NCBI GenBank assembly: GCA_944388175.1
Contig: CALXHR010000009.1
Coordinates: forward strand, 1-64,000
Source: an uncultured Gemmiger sp.
GTDB taxonomy: Bacteria > Bacillota > Clostridia > Oscillospirales > Ruminococcaceae
Direction: 5' to 3'
Length of the DNA stretch: 64,000 bases
The translations under genes were made by a program, and so were the position numbers. Position 1 is the first letter of the stretch. Each line of letters begins with the position of its first letter. Positions 50,202 to 58,710 of the stretch are shown here, one piece after another. Under the pieces are notes generated by a model, which had not been told where the DNA came from, ran no database searches, and saw only the letters and a program-made list of their open reading frames with translations.

Positions 50202-50278
50202 CGCTTGCCGGGCGCTTTGCCCTCGCCGCGCATACAATAAAAATACCGATCTGTTACCCAAAAAGGAGGGGGCGCGCC

Positions 50279-50833
50279 ATGCCAACAGCCGAAACCCGCC
50301 ACGCCGGCGGCATCGCCTATACCCTGACGCGCCGCCGGGTGCGCAACCTGAACCTGCGCGTGCGGGCGGACGGCACGGTGGCCGCCAGCGCCGCGCCGCG
50401 GGTGCCGGCCGCGGCCGTCGACGCCTTTGTGGCGGCCCGCGCGCCCTGGGTGCGCAAAGCGCAGGCGCGCGCGGCCCAGCGCGCAGCGCGCGAAGCCGCG
50501 GCCGACGCCGCGCTGCCTCCCAAAGCCGAAGCGCTGGCGCAGCTGACGGCGCTGTGCCGCGCCTACTACCCGCAGTTTGCTGCCAGCTGCCCGGGCGGGC
50601 GGTTCCCGCGCATCGCCGTGCGCGATATGCGCACGCGGTGGGGGTCGTGCAGTCTCAAAACCGGCACGCTGGCGTTCAGCCGGCGGCTGTGCCTGGCGCC
50701 GCTGCCTGCGCAGGAATACGTGGTGGTGCATGAGTTCTGCCACTTTGCCCACCCCGACCACAGCCCGGCGTTCTGGGCGGCCGTGGCGGCCGTGCTGCCC
50801 GACTACCGCCGCCGCAAAGCCCTACTACGATAA
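50279..50833 (+). CDS. YgjP-type metallopeptidase (DUF45)
   Basis: This encodes 184 residues. The zinc site HEFCHFAHPDHSPAFW contains HExxH with a third ligand nearby. The family signature MRTRWGSCSLKTGTLAFSRR precedes it. The N-terminal half is a small beta domain (ARGGIA-like start, VRNLNLRVRADGTVAASAAP). Cytoplasmic; substrate unknown. AAAAGGAGGGG gives a strong start. It sits 77 bp after mnmE and 17 bp before the flippase gene, probably one transcript. Confidence 0.9.
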   Translation: MPTAETRHAGGIAYTLTRRRVRNLNLRVRADGTVAASAAPRVPAAAVDAFVAARAPWVRKAQARAAQRAAREAAADAALPPKAEALAQLTALCRAYYPQFAASCPGGRFPRIAVRDMRTRWGSCSLKTGTLAFSRRLCLAPLPAQEYVVVHEFCHFAHPDHSPAFWAAVAAVLPDYRRRKALLR

Positions 50834-50850
50834 AACGGAGGTCCTGCCCC

Positions 50851-52293
50851 TTGGCTTCTACCCAGAAAAAATACGCAACGCTGGCCAGCAACACGCTGCT
50901 GTTTGCGATCTCCAACTTCAGCAGCAAGCTGTTGAGCTTTTTCATCCGCCCCTATTTGAGCTACGCGCTGGATTCCCCCGACGTGATGGGCGTGTCCAGC
51001 CTGATGCAGCAGGCCACCAACCTGTTGATCCCGGTGGTCAGCCTGGGCGTGGCGTATGCGGTCATCCGCTTTGGGTTGGACAAAGCGGTGGAAAAAGCCA
51101 GCGTCTTTGTCAACGGCGCGGCCACCATTTTGGCCGGGTTTGCGCTGCTGCTGGCGGCGATGCCGCTGGTGCGGCTGATCCCCAACGCGGCCGGGTACCT
51201 GCCGTGGCTGTACCTGTGCGTGCTGGCCAGCTGCCTGCGCACGCTGTGCACGCAGTTTATCCGCGCGCGGATGCTCAACCGCCTGGTGGCGGTGGACGGT
51301 GTGCTGACGACTCTGGCGCTGCTGGTCTACTATCTTGTCTTTTTGAGTTGGCTGGGCCTGGGCGCCACCGGCTTTTTGCTGGCCAACGCCTGTGCGGACC
51401 TGACCTCGATGGCGTTCGTGTTCTGCGCCGGCGGGTGCTGGCGCTACTGCAAGCCCCGCGCGTTTGACCGGCATTTGTGGGCCGACATGCTGCGCTACTG
51501 CCTGCCGATGATCCCGGCGTCCATCAGTTTCTGGGTCATCAACGCCAGCGACATGTTCTTTGTGCAGGCCATGTGCGAGGGCTACGGCGGCCGCAGCGGC
51601 AACTACTGGGTGGGTTTGCTCTCGGCCGGGTATTTTCTGCCGCAGGTCATCACGATCATGGGCAGCATCTTCTATGAAGCGTGGCAGCTTTCCGCCGTGA
51701 CCGAGGAACAGGACCGCGAAGCCTTTTTCTCGAAAATTTTCCGCGTGTATGCCAGCGGCATGTTCTGCTGCGTGGCGGGCGTTGTGCTGTTCTGCCGGCC
51801 CATGATGCACCTGTTTAAAGCCGAGTACTACGGCGGCTGGACCTTTGTGCCGTTTTTGACGCTGTGCTCGATGTGCACCTGTTTGAACCAGTTCCTCAAC
51901 AGCGTGTATGTGGTGTATAAGCGGTCGTCGGGCTCGTTTTACACGATGCTGGCGGGCGCGGTGCTCAACATTGCGCTGAACTGGGCGTTCATCCGGCTGT
52001 GGGGGCCGTGGGGCGTCACGCCGGCCAGCTTTATCAGCCTGCTGCTGGTGTTTTTGCTGCGCGCGGTCTCGACGCGCGGGCTGCTGCGCATCGACTTCCA
52101 CCCCGGGTGGCTGGCGCTGAACCTGGCGCTGGTATTGGGCGAGATCTGGTGCCTGATGAACCTGCAAAACTGGGTGCTGCCCGTCGCCGCGCTGACGGCG
52201 GTGGTGTGCGCGGTCAATTTCCGCGAGGTATACAGCCTGCTGCAAAAACTGCTGGGCCGCTTTTTGCGCCGCCCGGCCCAAAAGGAAGGGTAA
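50851..52293 (+). CDS. polysaccharide flippase of the MOP superfamily
   Basis: This encodes 480 residues with about fourteen hydrophobic segments. The N terminus (LASNTLLFAISNFSSKLLSF) is typical of Wzx-like oligosaccharide-lipid flippases. It would move lipid-linked sugars to the outer face for capsule or teichoic acid assembly, though no glycosyltransferases lie next to it. The start is TTG, chosen because CGGAGG precedes it and the membrane topology begins there. It ends 4 bp before the nitroreductase gene. Confidence 0.85.
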   Translation: MASTQKKYATLASNTLLFAISNFSSKLLSFFIRPYLSYALDSPDVMGVSSLMQQATNLLIPVVSLGVAYAVIRFGLDKAVEKASVFVNGAATILAGFALLLAAMPLVRLIPNAAGYLPWLYLCVLASCLRTLCTQFIRARMLNRLVAVDGVLTTLALLVYYLVFLSWLGLGATGFLLANACADLTSMAFVFCAGGCWRYCKPRAFDRHLWADMLRYCLPMIPASISFWVINASDMFFVQAMCEGYGGRSGNYWVGLLSAGYFLPQVITIMGSIFYEAWQLSAVTEEQDREAFFSKIFRVYASGMFCCVAGVVLFCRPMMHLFKAEYYGGWTFVPFLTLCSMCTCLNQFLNSVYVVYKRSSGSFYTMLAGAVLNIALNWAFIRLWGPWGVTPASFISLLLVFLLRAVSTRGLLRIDFHPGWLALNLALVLGEIWCLMNLQNWVLPVAALTAVVCAVNFREVYSLLQKLLGRFLRRPAQKEG

Positions 52294-52297
52294 ACCC

Positions 52298-53044
52298 ATG
52301 GACAACGAAATTTTGCAGGCGCTGCACGCGCGCAAAAGCGTGCGCGTGTTTACCGGCGAGCCGGTGAGCATGGGCGAGCGCGCCGCCATTCTGGACGCCG
52401 CCTTTGCCGCGCCGACGGCCGGCAACCAGCAGCTGTACACGATTTTGGACATCACCGACCCGGCGCTGCGCCGCACGCTGGCCGAGCTGTGCGACCACCA
52501 GCCGTTTATTGAGAAAGCGGCGCTCTGCCTGGTGTTTCTGGCCGACTGCCGCCGCTGGCCGCGCGCCTACCGCGCTGCCGGCGTGCCCGCGCCGCGCAAA
52601 CCCGGCCCCGGCGACGCGCTGCTGGCGATGGCCGACGCCTGCATTGCGGCGCAGAACGCCGTGACCGCCGCCGAGAGCCTGGGCATCGGCAGCTGTTACA
52701 TTGGCGACGTGCTGGAACACGCCGAAGCCATGCGCGAAGCGCTGCACCTGCCGCCCGCCGTGTTCCCGGCGTGCATGCTGGTGTTTGGTCGGCCCGTGGC
52801 GCAGCAAAAAGCCCGCCGCAAACCCGCGCGCTTTGCCGCCGATGCTCTTGTGTGCGAGAACACCTACCGCGACCGCACCGACGCCGAACTGCGCGCCGAT
52901 TTTGCCGCGCGCGCCGCGCAAAACGGCGAGCGGGATTTCGATTTTGACGCCTGGGTGCAGGCGTTTTGCGCCCGCAAGTACGAGAGCGATTTCTCCCGCG
53001 AGATGAGCCGCAGCGCCGCGGCCTACCTGGCGGATTTTGCCTGA
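52298..53044 (+). CDS. nitroreductase family FMN oxidoreductase
   Basis: This encodes 248 residues. The FMN-binding start LHARKSVRVFTGEPVS and AAPTAGNQQLY are family motifs; ESLGIGSCYIGDV lies in the second half, and a C-terminal extension of about 60 residues resembles the NfsA/FRP subgroup. It uses NAD(P)H to reduce nitro, quinone or flavin substrates; the true substrate is unknown. AAAAGGAAGGG lies inside the end of the flippase gene, so the two are translationally linked. Confidence 0.88.
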   Translation: MDNEILQALHARKSVRVFTGEPVSMGERAAILDAAFAAPTAGNQQLYTILDITDPALRRTLAELCDHQPFIEKAALCLVFLADCRRWPRAYRAAGVPAPRKPGPGDALLAMADACIAAQNAVTAAESLGIGSCYIGDVLEHAEAMREALHLPPAVFPACMLVFGRPVAQQKARRKPARFAADALVCENTYRDRTDAELRADFAARAAQNGERDFDFDAWVQAFCARKYESDFSREMSRSAAAYLADFA

Positions 53045-53068
53045 CGGCGCGCGCCCCTACAACCCCAA

Positions 53069-53108
53069 AAACCGCCGCCCGGCAGGGTTTGTTCCTGTCG
53101 GGCGGTTA
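53069..53108. terminator. terminator shared by the nitroreductase and SLOG genes
   Basis: AACCGCC.CCCGGCAGG and CCTGTCGGG.GGCGGTT arms lie between convergent genes. Confidence 0.7.
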
Positions 53109-53110
53109 TC

Positions 53111-53566
53111 TTACCCCTGCGCGGGTTCCTGTACAAGGGCGACGGGCACATGCTGCCGGCGCGCACACTCGACGGCGCGGGCCGCGTTGCTGGCGGGATG
53201 CCATACCCCGGCGATCACACAGTCCGCGTGGGTTGCCATATACTCGTTTGCGCGCACAATGGCCGCGCGGCGCGGCACCGTCTCCATGCCGGGCGGATAC
53301 AGCGTGCCGTCAAACCCGGGCGGCAGCGCCGCGCCGTGCTCTGCCGGGTGGTACGCCAGCAAAAGCGTGAGCCTGACGCCGGGGAAGCTGCTTTTTGCGT
53401 CGCGCAGCACCCGCGCCGCCAGGCGGTCGAACCCGCCATACTGCCCGACCACAAATTCCCCGACATGGTACAGGCAGATATGCCGCACCACGGCGTCATA
53501 CAAAACAGGATACAACGCATCGGACGTTTCCCGGTGGCCGATCAGGAAACAGCACGGGCTTTTCAT
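53111..53566 (-). CDS. SLOG-superfamily protein (DUF1273-like)
   Basis: This encodes 151 residues. It has the Rossmann-like SLOG layout: CCFLIGHRET at the N terminus, then EFVVGQYGGFDRLAARVL with the glycine-rich ligand loop, VRLTLLLAYHP, and a C-terminal ADCVIAGVWHPASNAARAVE. SLOG proteins bind nucleotide-like ligands and appear both in housekeeping and in nucleotide-signalling defence systems; the ligand here is unknown. It is divergent from a small HTH regulator. A perfect 15-bp inverted repeat covers its ribosome binding site. Confidence 0.8.
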   Translation of the reverse strand: MKSPCCFLIGHRETSDALYPVLYDAVVRHICLYHVGEFVVGQYGGFDRLAARVLRDAKSSFPGVRLTLLLAYHPAEHGAALPPGFDGTLYPPGMETVPRRAAIVRANEYMATHADCVIAGVWHPASNAARAVECARRQHVPVALVQEPAQG

Positions 53567-53575
53567 GGTATCACC

Positions 53576-53608
53576 AACCCTTTTGAGTTATTTTAACTCA
53601 AAAGGGTT
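53576..53608. promoter_or_regulatory. perfect 15-bp inverted repeat over the SLOG gene ribosome binding site
   Basis: AACCCTTTTGAGTTA-TTT-TAACTCAAAAGGGTT. In the SLOG transcript AAAAGGG of the last arm is the Shine-Dalgarno sequence, 9 nt from the ATG. It can act as a DNA operator, probably of the adjacent HTH protein, or as an RNA hairpin that hides the start. Confidence 0.75.
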
Positions 53609-53692
53609 AATCTTTTTAAGAGAAAGCGGGTATCCTTTTGCGTAAAGACAGCACAGGCTTTGCGCCGTGCAACGCGAAAGGGGGATATCCGC

Positions 53693-53935
53693 ATGGACAT
53701 TGGGGAAGCCGTCAAAGCGCGGATTTTGCAGTTATGCCGGGAACGCAGCATCTCTGTCAACAAATTGTGCACGATGAGCGGCGTCACGCAGTCCACCGTC
53801 AACAACATCATCAGCGGGCGCAACCACAGCGTAACGGTATCCACCCTTCAAAAATTGTGCGACGGGCTGGGCATCTCGATGGCGGAGTTTTTCCAGGCGG
53901 ATTGTTTCCGGGATATTGAGCAGGAAGTGCATTGA
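53693..53935 (+). CDS. small Cro/CI-type HTH regulator
   Basis: This encodes 80 residues, essentially one helix-turn-helix domain: ILQLCRERSISVNKLCTMSG, VTQSTVNNIISGRNHSVTVS and TLQKLCDGLGISMAEFF. ATG 53693 was chosen because GAAAGGGGG precedes it; an upstream in-frame ATG at 53660 lacks one. It probably binds the inverted repeat at 53576-53608 and controls itself and the divergent SLOG gene. Confidence 0.88.
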   Translation: MDIGEAVKARILQLCRERSISVNKLCTMSGVTQSTVNNIISGRNHSVTVSTLQKLCDGLGISMAEFFQADCFRDIEQEVH

Positions 53936-53942
53936 CTTGGTT

Positions 53943-54339
53943 TGTAGGGGTGAGCCATCGCGCGGGGTTTGTGGTCGGCCTGTTGTCTGCCTTGCTTTGT
54001 AGGGCGGGGTCTTGACCCCGCCGTGGACGCTCTGCGGTGGGCACCCGCCTTGCCCATGTACCTGCTGTTCCCGGTTGGTTTGTAGGGGCCGCATGCATGC
54101 GGCCCGTGCCCGTTTGCCACACAGCAACGTTTTTGGTCCGTATACACGGTACCCTTATTTGTAGGGGCGGCATACATGCCGCCCGGCAGGGGTTTGCCCC
54201 GCGCGGGGTTTGCGGTTGGCCTGTTGTTTGCCTTACTCTGTAGGGCGGGGTCTTGACCCCGCCGCAAACCCTGCCCCGCCTGTTTATGGGTTGTCTGGTG
54301 TTTGCCTTGCCTTGTAGGGGCCGCATGCATGCGGCCCGT
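53943..54339. repeat. REP island J
   Basis: Five full forward units near 53998, 54081, 54160, 54239 and 54315, spaced 76-83 bp, all in one orientation, after a partial unit at 53943. Confidence 0.85.
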
Positions 54340-54351
54340 GCCCGTCCTCCC

Positions 54352-54705
54352 TATGGTAACGTTTTTGGGTAAAGAGGCAAAATCCTCTGCTTGGTCTATA
54401 AGATTAGGTTCCTTCGCTTGCCATTCCCCCTTCCTTTTTGTCCGGCCAAAAAGGAAGCGAAAAAGCCGCCGCTAATTCCGAGGCGCGGGGCACGGCCAAA
54501 GGGGCCTGCGGGCCCCTTTGGAAACCCCGGAGCTCTGCGGGGGTCGCCCGAGACGGTTTGCGTTCCTCACAAGGCGAATGCTCTCTGTTACAATACCGTT
54601 TCTTTCCTGCCGGTACGGCTCATCCGGGCTCCCGTTCTGAAACCCCGCCCGCGTTCGCGGGCGGGCCGGTCTGCGGCAAACGCCTGCTTTACACATTTAC
54701 CTGCC
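54352..54705 (+). repeat. long dispersed repeat, copy 4 (short form)
   Basis: Same structure as copy 3, beginning GGTAACGTTTTTGGGTAAAG and ending near CTGCGGCAAACGCC. It sits between two forward REP units, as if inserted into a normal REP linker. Confidence 0.85.
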
Positions 54706-54718
54706 GTCTCCGGTCGGT

Positions 54719-54985
54719 TCGTAGGGGCCGCATGCATGCGGCCCGTGCGTGTTTGCGGTGCCACCCGGTTCCCGGCTCGTGTATGCGGTACCCTTATTTG
54801 TAGGGGCGGCATACATGCCGCCCCTACGCATAGACCAAACGCGGTCACAATGCAAAAACGGTATCACAGGGCAACCGCCCACGGTGGGGTCAAGACCCCG
54901 CCCTACAAGGCAAAATAAACACCGTGCCAACCGTAAACGGGCAATCCCGCAATGTTTTCGGGCCGCATGCATGCGGCCCCTACAA
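54719..54985. repeat. REP island K
   Basis: Forward units at 54720 and 54799 (the latter symmetrical), and reverse units ending near 54906 and 54984. No gene is visible in 53936-55067. Confidence 0.85.
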
Positions 54986-55067
54986 CGCGTGATGCACAAC
55001 AACCAACCCGGGAAGGAACAATCCCCGCAACGTTTTGTCCTGCCTTCCACCGCAAACCACACAAACA

Positions 55068-55103
55068 CCCCGCCCCCCGGCAGCATGCTGCCGGGGGGCG
55101 GGG
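55068..55103 (-). terminator. terminator of the rpmH-to-jag gene cluster
   Basis: Perfect palindrome with 16-bp GC arms (CCCCGCCCCCCGGCAG and its complement), 10 bp after the jag stop codon; TGTTTGTGT follows on the minus strand. Confidence 0.75.
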
Positions 55104-55113
55104 TCCCTATGTT

Positions 55114-56193
55114 TTACAGTTCGATCTTGCCGAAGGCGAAATCGTCGCCGTCGTGGATATGCTCGGTCACTTTGGGGGCGTAGGGCTTGGCGTCGGGGTC
55201 GCGCGGGGTCTCGGCAAATTCGCGGGCCGGGGCGCTGCCGCGCGCGCCGCTGTAACGGGGACCGCTCTCGCGCCGGCGGTCGCCGCGCCCGCCGCGGCCG
55301 CGGCTGCGGTCGTTGCGGCGGTCGTCCCGGCCATCCCGGCGGCGCCCATCGCGGCGGCCATGGCCGCCGCGCGCGTTGCGGGCGTTGTCGCGGTCGGGCA
55401 GGTTGCTGGCGTCGGGGTCGGTGGAGTAGATCACGACGCGGCGGGACGGCCCTTCGCCGGTGCTCTCGCTTCGCACGCCGTCAATGGCGGCCACCGCCGT
55501 GTGGATGATGTGCCGCTCATAGGGGTTCATGGGTTCCATCTCGTAGTAGCAGCCGGTGCGGATGACCCGCTCGGCCAGGCGGCGGGCCAGCGCTTCGAGG
55601 TCGCCCTCGCGTTTGCCGCGGTAGCCGCCGACGTCCAGCCCCAGCTTGACGTAGGGGCCTTCCATGCGGTTGACGACAAGGCTGGCCAGGTAGGAAAGGC
55701 TCTCCATCGTCTCGCCGCGGCGGCCGATCAGCGCGCCCATGTGGCTGCCGCTGACGCGCAGGATCGTCGCTTCGCCCTTTTGCAGCGCCGAGAAGGTAAA
55801 ATCCTCAACGCCCATCAGCGTAAAGATCGGCGTCAGGTAGTCGACGGCGGCCTGCAGGCGCGCGTCGGCGGCAATGTCCAGGGGTTTCTCCTCGTCGACG
55901 GCCGCGGGGGCGGCGGGTGTTTCGTTCTCGGACGCAGCGGCGGTGTCAGCCGGCGTTTCCTCCACCGGTGCGGCGGGCGCTTCGGGCGCGGGGGCGGCGG
56001 GCTGCACGGTCTCAGCTTCCGGCTCCTCGACGGTCACACGGACCTTGGCGGGGATGGTCTTAAAGAATTTGCGGGCGGGGAATTCCAGCACTTCGTAGCT
56101 GACGTTGAGGTCGTCCCGGCTGACGCCCAGGGCCTCGCAGGCGGCTTCGACCGCGGCCTCGACGGTGCGGGCGCTCATTTCGATACTGCGCAT
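55114..56193 (-). CDS. jag: Jag/KhpB RNA-binding protein with RG-rich C-terminal extension
   Basis: This encodes 359 residues. Jag-N domain (about 6-58), an Ala/Pro/Glu linker (59-120), a KH domain with the RNA loop IGRRGETM (about 165), and an R3H domain ending in PYERHIIHTAV (about 195-255). The homologues KhpB/EloR bind RNA and govern cell elongation. Unusually, about 75 residues follow, rich in Arg, Gly and Asp (GRRDGRRRDGRDDRR and RGRGGRGDRRRESG), resembling an RGG box. AAGGAGG precedes the ATG. It is downstream of yidC with a 13-bp gap. Confidence 0.93.
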   Translation of the reverse strand: MRSIEMSARTVEAAVEAACEALGVSRDDLNVSYEVLEFPARKFFKTIPAKVRVTVEEPEAETVQPAAPAPEAPAAPVEETPADTAAASENETPAAPAAVDEEKPLDIAADARLQAAVDYLTPIFTLMGVEDFTFSALQKGEATILRVSGSHMGALIGRRGETMESLSYLASLVVNRMEGPYVKLGLDVGGYRGKREGDLEALARRLAERVIRTGCYYEMEPMNPYERHIIHTAVAAIDGVRSESTGEGPSRRVVIYSTDPDASNLPDRDNARNARGGHGRRDGRRRDGRDDRRNDRSRGRGGRGDRRRESGPRYSGARGSAPAREFAETPRDPDAKPYAPKVTEHIHDGDDFAFGKIEL

Positions 56194-56206
56194 AGTTGCT
56201 ACCTCC

Positions 56207-57226
56207 TTACGGGTTCAACGGGGTGGTCCGTTCATCCTTGTACAGTTCGGCCTCGCGCTGGCGCGCCAGTTCCAGGCGCAGGCGGTTGGCTTCGGCCAGG
56301 TTGACCTCTTTGGTCACGCTCTTGCCGTTTTCCTCCACGGTCACGGTGTGCTTTTTCTTGCGCTCGGCGCGCTTGGCGGCGAGTTCGGCCTCATACTGGG
56401 CCTTGAATTTTTCGGGGCTGTAGATGCGGTACATCACAAAGCTCTGCCCCATCTGGAAGAGGTTGGACACGCCGTAGTACAGCGAGAAGCCGACCGGCGC
56501 GTTGAAACAGAAGGAGACGAACATCAGGTTCATAACCCACATCATGACCTTCATGCTGGTCTGCATCTGGCCGCCCATACCGGAGAGTTTCTGGGTGACG
56601 ACATAGCTGACGATCATGGTGATGGCGGCGACGGCCGGGAACACGGCGATCGGCGTCAGGTTGAAACCAGGGATATCGCACATATCCATGCCGAAGAACA
56701 TCGTGTTGAAGTTCTGGATCTCGGTGACGATATCGGCGGAGATGACGGACGGGTCGATGACGGCGCCGTTGTGGATGGCCTGGATCAGCGCCGTCTGCAT
56801 GGTGGCGGTGTTGGCGCTGGCAATGCCAAGGCTCTCGCACGCGGTCTGGATGGCGTCGGCCGGCACGCCGAAAATGTACTGCACGGGGTAGTACACGACG
56901 CCCAGGAAGCCGAACAGCACCAGCATCGTCAGCAGCATGGGCAGGCAGCCGGCCATGGGGTTAAAGCCGTGCTCCTGCTGGAGTTTCAGGAGTTCTTCCT
57001 GCTGTTTTTGGGGGTCGTTTTTGTACTTTTGCTGGATTTCGTTCATCAGCGGCTGGAACACCGACATTTTGGCGGTGGATTTTTGCTGGTGCAGCGACAA
57101 CGGGAACATAGCCAGCTTGATGAGGAGGGTGGCGACGATCATCGTCACCGCGTAGTTGCCGATGAAGGTGTACAGCAGCTTCACCAGCGGGCCAAGGATG
57201 ATGGCCAGGAAGTAGAAAATTTGCAT
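56207..57226 (-). CDS. yidC: membrane protein insertase YidC/SpoIIIJ
   Basis: This encodes 339 residues. It inserts and folds membrane proteins alone or with SecYEG. The conserved core has five helices and the hydrophilic-groove region around NYAVTMIVATLLIKLAMFPL, followed by the coiled C1 loop (QPLMNEIQQKYKNDPQKQQE). GFNPMAGCLPMLLTMLVLFG is the family signature. An extended loop of about 70 residues (116-185) lies after the second helix. No lipobox is visible, unlike many Gram-positive homologues. A basic C-terminal tail should bind ribosomes. It is separated from yidD by 550 bp of repeats, so it needs its own promoter. Confidence 0.95.
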   Translation of the reverse strand: MQIFYFLAIILGPLVKLLYTFIGNYAVTMIVATLLIKLAMFPLSLHQQKSTAKMSVFQPLMNEIQQKYKNDPQKQQEELLKLQQEHGFNPMAGCLPMLLTMLVLFGFLGVVYYPVQYIFGVPADAIQTACESLGIASANTATMQTALIQAIHNGAVIDPSVISADIVTEIQNFNTMFFGMDMCDIPGFNLTPIAVFPAVAAITMIVSYVVTQKLSGMGGQMQTSMKVMMWVMNLMFVSFCFNAPVGFSLYYGVSNLFQMGQSFVMYRIYSPEKFKAQYEAELAAKRAERKKKHTVTVEENGKSVTKEVNLAEANRLRLELARQREAELYKDERTTPLNP

Positions 57227-57387
57227 AGCGTGTCCATTCTGCCCCGGCTGCGCCCGGAAGCGTGTATTTTAAAGTAGGTCTTTGCGGCGCAGCACAAAGA
57301 CATGAGAAGCGAAGTTATAAAAATGAATGTGGTATGTTACAATGCGGCAACCGCCCGGGTATGGTTTGCAGAGTGTTTGCACCGCAT

Positions 57388-57712
57388 TGTAGGGCGGGGT
57401 CTTGACCCCGCCGCACATATAAAAATTTAAAAAATCATCGGTGAGGCGGGCGTGAACGCCCGCCCTACAAACCGGGGTGAACGGAGATATCTCCCATAAA
57501 CCCCGCGTGGTGATGCACCCCTGCCGGGCGGCATGTATGCCGCCCCTACAAACACCCGGTATCGCGTCTATGTTTTCGGAGACCAGGTGGTGGCGGAAGG
57601 TTTACGGGCCGCATGCATGCGGCCCCTACGAACCGCCCGGCAACGGCAGGCAAATGGGTAAAACAGCATTTATCGCAGACGTCTACGGCGGGGTCAAGAC
57701 CCCGCCCTACAG
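57388..57712. repeat. REP island L with MITE-like core at 57388-57469
   Basis: One forward unit, then reverse units ending near 57469, 57549, 57630 and 57711. The AT-rich centre is CACATATAAAAATTTAAAAA. It splits the normally contiguous yidD-yidC pair; no gene is seen in 57227-57774. Confidence 0.85.
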
Positions 57713-57774
57713 AGCGAGGGAAACAGGCAGCCAACCGCGAATCAAAACCGTTGTCATGGGGCGAACGTCCTCTT

Positions 57775-58035
57775 TCAAAGTTTTTCCCGCGTCAGTTTGC
57801 GCTCGTCGCTGACCCAGCGGCCTTTTTCCGGCACGGGGTCGTAGCCGAATTTGCCGAACGGGTTGCAGCGCAGCAGCCGCCACGCCGTCAGCAGCAGGCC
57901 TTTGCCCAGGCCGTGCACGGCCAGCGCCTGCATGGCGTACTCGCTGCAGGTGGGGACAAACCGGCAATGGTGCCCCAGGTGCGGGCTGATATACCGCTTG
58001 TAGCCGCGCAGCAGCGCGATCAGTGCCCGCGTCAT
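57775..58035 (-). CDS. yidD: membrane protein insertion efficiency factor
   Basis: This encodes 86 residues. The family core is [19 protein letters not shown] followed by [15 protein letters not shown] and [16 protein letters not shown]. It is an amphipathic protein at the inner membrane face, always encoded between rnpA and yidC, that improves YidC-dependent insertion. Its start overlaps the rnpA stop by 4 nt (ATGA). Confidence 0.95.
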   Translation of the reverse strand: MTRALIALLRGYKRYISPHLGHHCRFVPTCSEYAMQALAVHGLGKGLLLTAWRLLRCNPFGKFGYDPVPEKGRWVSDERKLTREKL

Positions 58036-58388
58036 TCGGCGGGGGCGTCCTGCGCGAGGTCCGGCAGGCCGGCTTTGGCAAACAGCTTGCCCAGCGTCTT
58101 GCTCAGCTGGGTGCTTTTCAGCCGCGGGGTCTGGCCGCGCGCTACCAATATTATATCATACCCGCCGCAATTTGGCGAGAGGTGTTCACACAAAGCCGAC
58201 CGCATCACCCGCCGCGCGCGGTTGCGCTGCACCGCGCCGCCGACCTTTTTGGTGGCCGTCAGCCCGATGCGCGTGTTCCCCGTGCGGTTTTTGGCCACAT
58301 ACAACACCACGTGCGGGTGCACGTAACTTTTGCCGCGCCCGTAGACGCGGTTGTACTGCCAGTTTCTGTTCAGTGTGCGGTAACGCAT
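58032..58388 (-). CDS. rnpA: ribonuclease P protein component
   Basis: This encodes 118 residues. It is the small basic protein subunit that helps RNase P RNA cut tRNA 5' leaders. The substrate-binding and RNR motifs are present: [15 protein letters not shown] start ([20 protein letters not shown]), [19 protein letters not shown] and [11 protein letters not shown]. It lies between rpmH and yidD. Confidence 0.96.
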   Translation of the reverse strand: MRYRTLNRNWQYNRVYGRGKSYVHPHVVLYVAKNRTGNTRIGLTATKKVGGAVQRNRARRVMRSALCEHLSPNCGGYDIILVARGQTPRLKSTQLSKTLGKLFAKAGLPDLAQDAPAE

Positions 58389-58411
58389 GCCTGCCCCTTT
58401 TGATCTTCTGA

Positions 58412-58443
58412 AAAAAGGGCTGCTGGTAGTACCAGCAACCCTT
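58412..58443 (-). terminator. terminator/attenuator between rpmH and rnpA
   Basis: AAAGGGTTGCTGGT and ACCAGCAGCCCTTT with TTTTTT on the minus strand. It would let rpmH be made in excess over rnpA. Confidence 0.85.
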
Positions 58444-58464
58444 TGTTCTTATTTTTGCCTTCTA

Positions 58465-58599
58465 TCAGACCGTCAGGCTCTTGCGGCCCTTGGCACGGCG
58501 GCGGGCCAGCACTTTGCGGCCGTTCTTGGTGGCCATGCGCTGCAGGAAACCATGCACGCGGCTGCGCTGACGCTTCTTCGGCTGGAAAGTACGCTTCAT
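58465..58599 (-). CDS. rpmH: 50S ribosomal protein L34
   Basis: This encodes 44 residues, near-universal sequence ([20 protein letters not shown], then [20 protein letters not shown]). GGAGGAA precedes the ATG. It is divergent from dnaA, as in most bacteria. Confidence 0.98.
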   Translation of the reverse strand: MKRTFQPKKRQRSRVHGFLQRMATKNGRKVLARRRAKGRKSLTV

Positions 58600-58680
58600 T
58601 TCTTCATTCCTCCTGTATAAGCTCCCGGTATGGGTGGTCGTTCTGGCTTTGCCCATACGGGGGCAGCCTTGCAGACTTAG

Positions 58681-58710
58681 ATTATACGCGATTGCTGCGG
58701 CGTTTGTCAA
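58681..58710 (-). promoter_or_regulatory. promoter of rpmH
   Basis: TTGACA, 18 bp, TATAAT on the minus strand. Confidence 0.88.
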
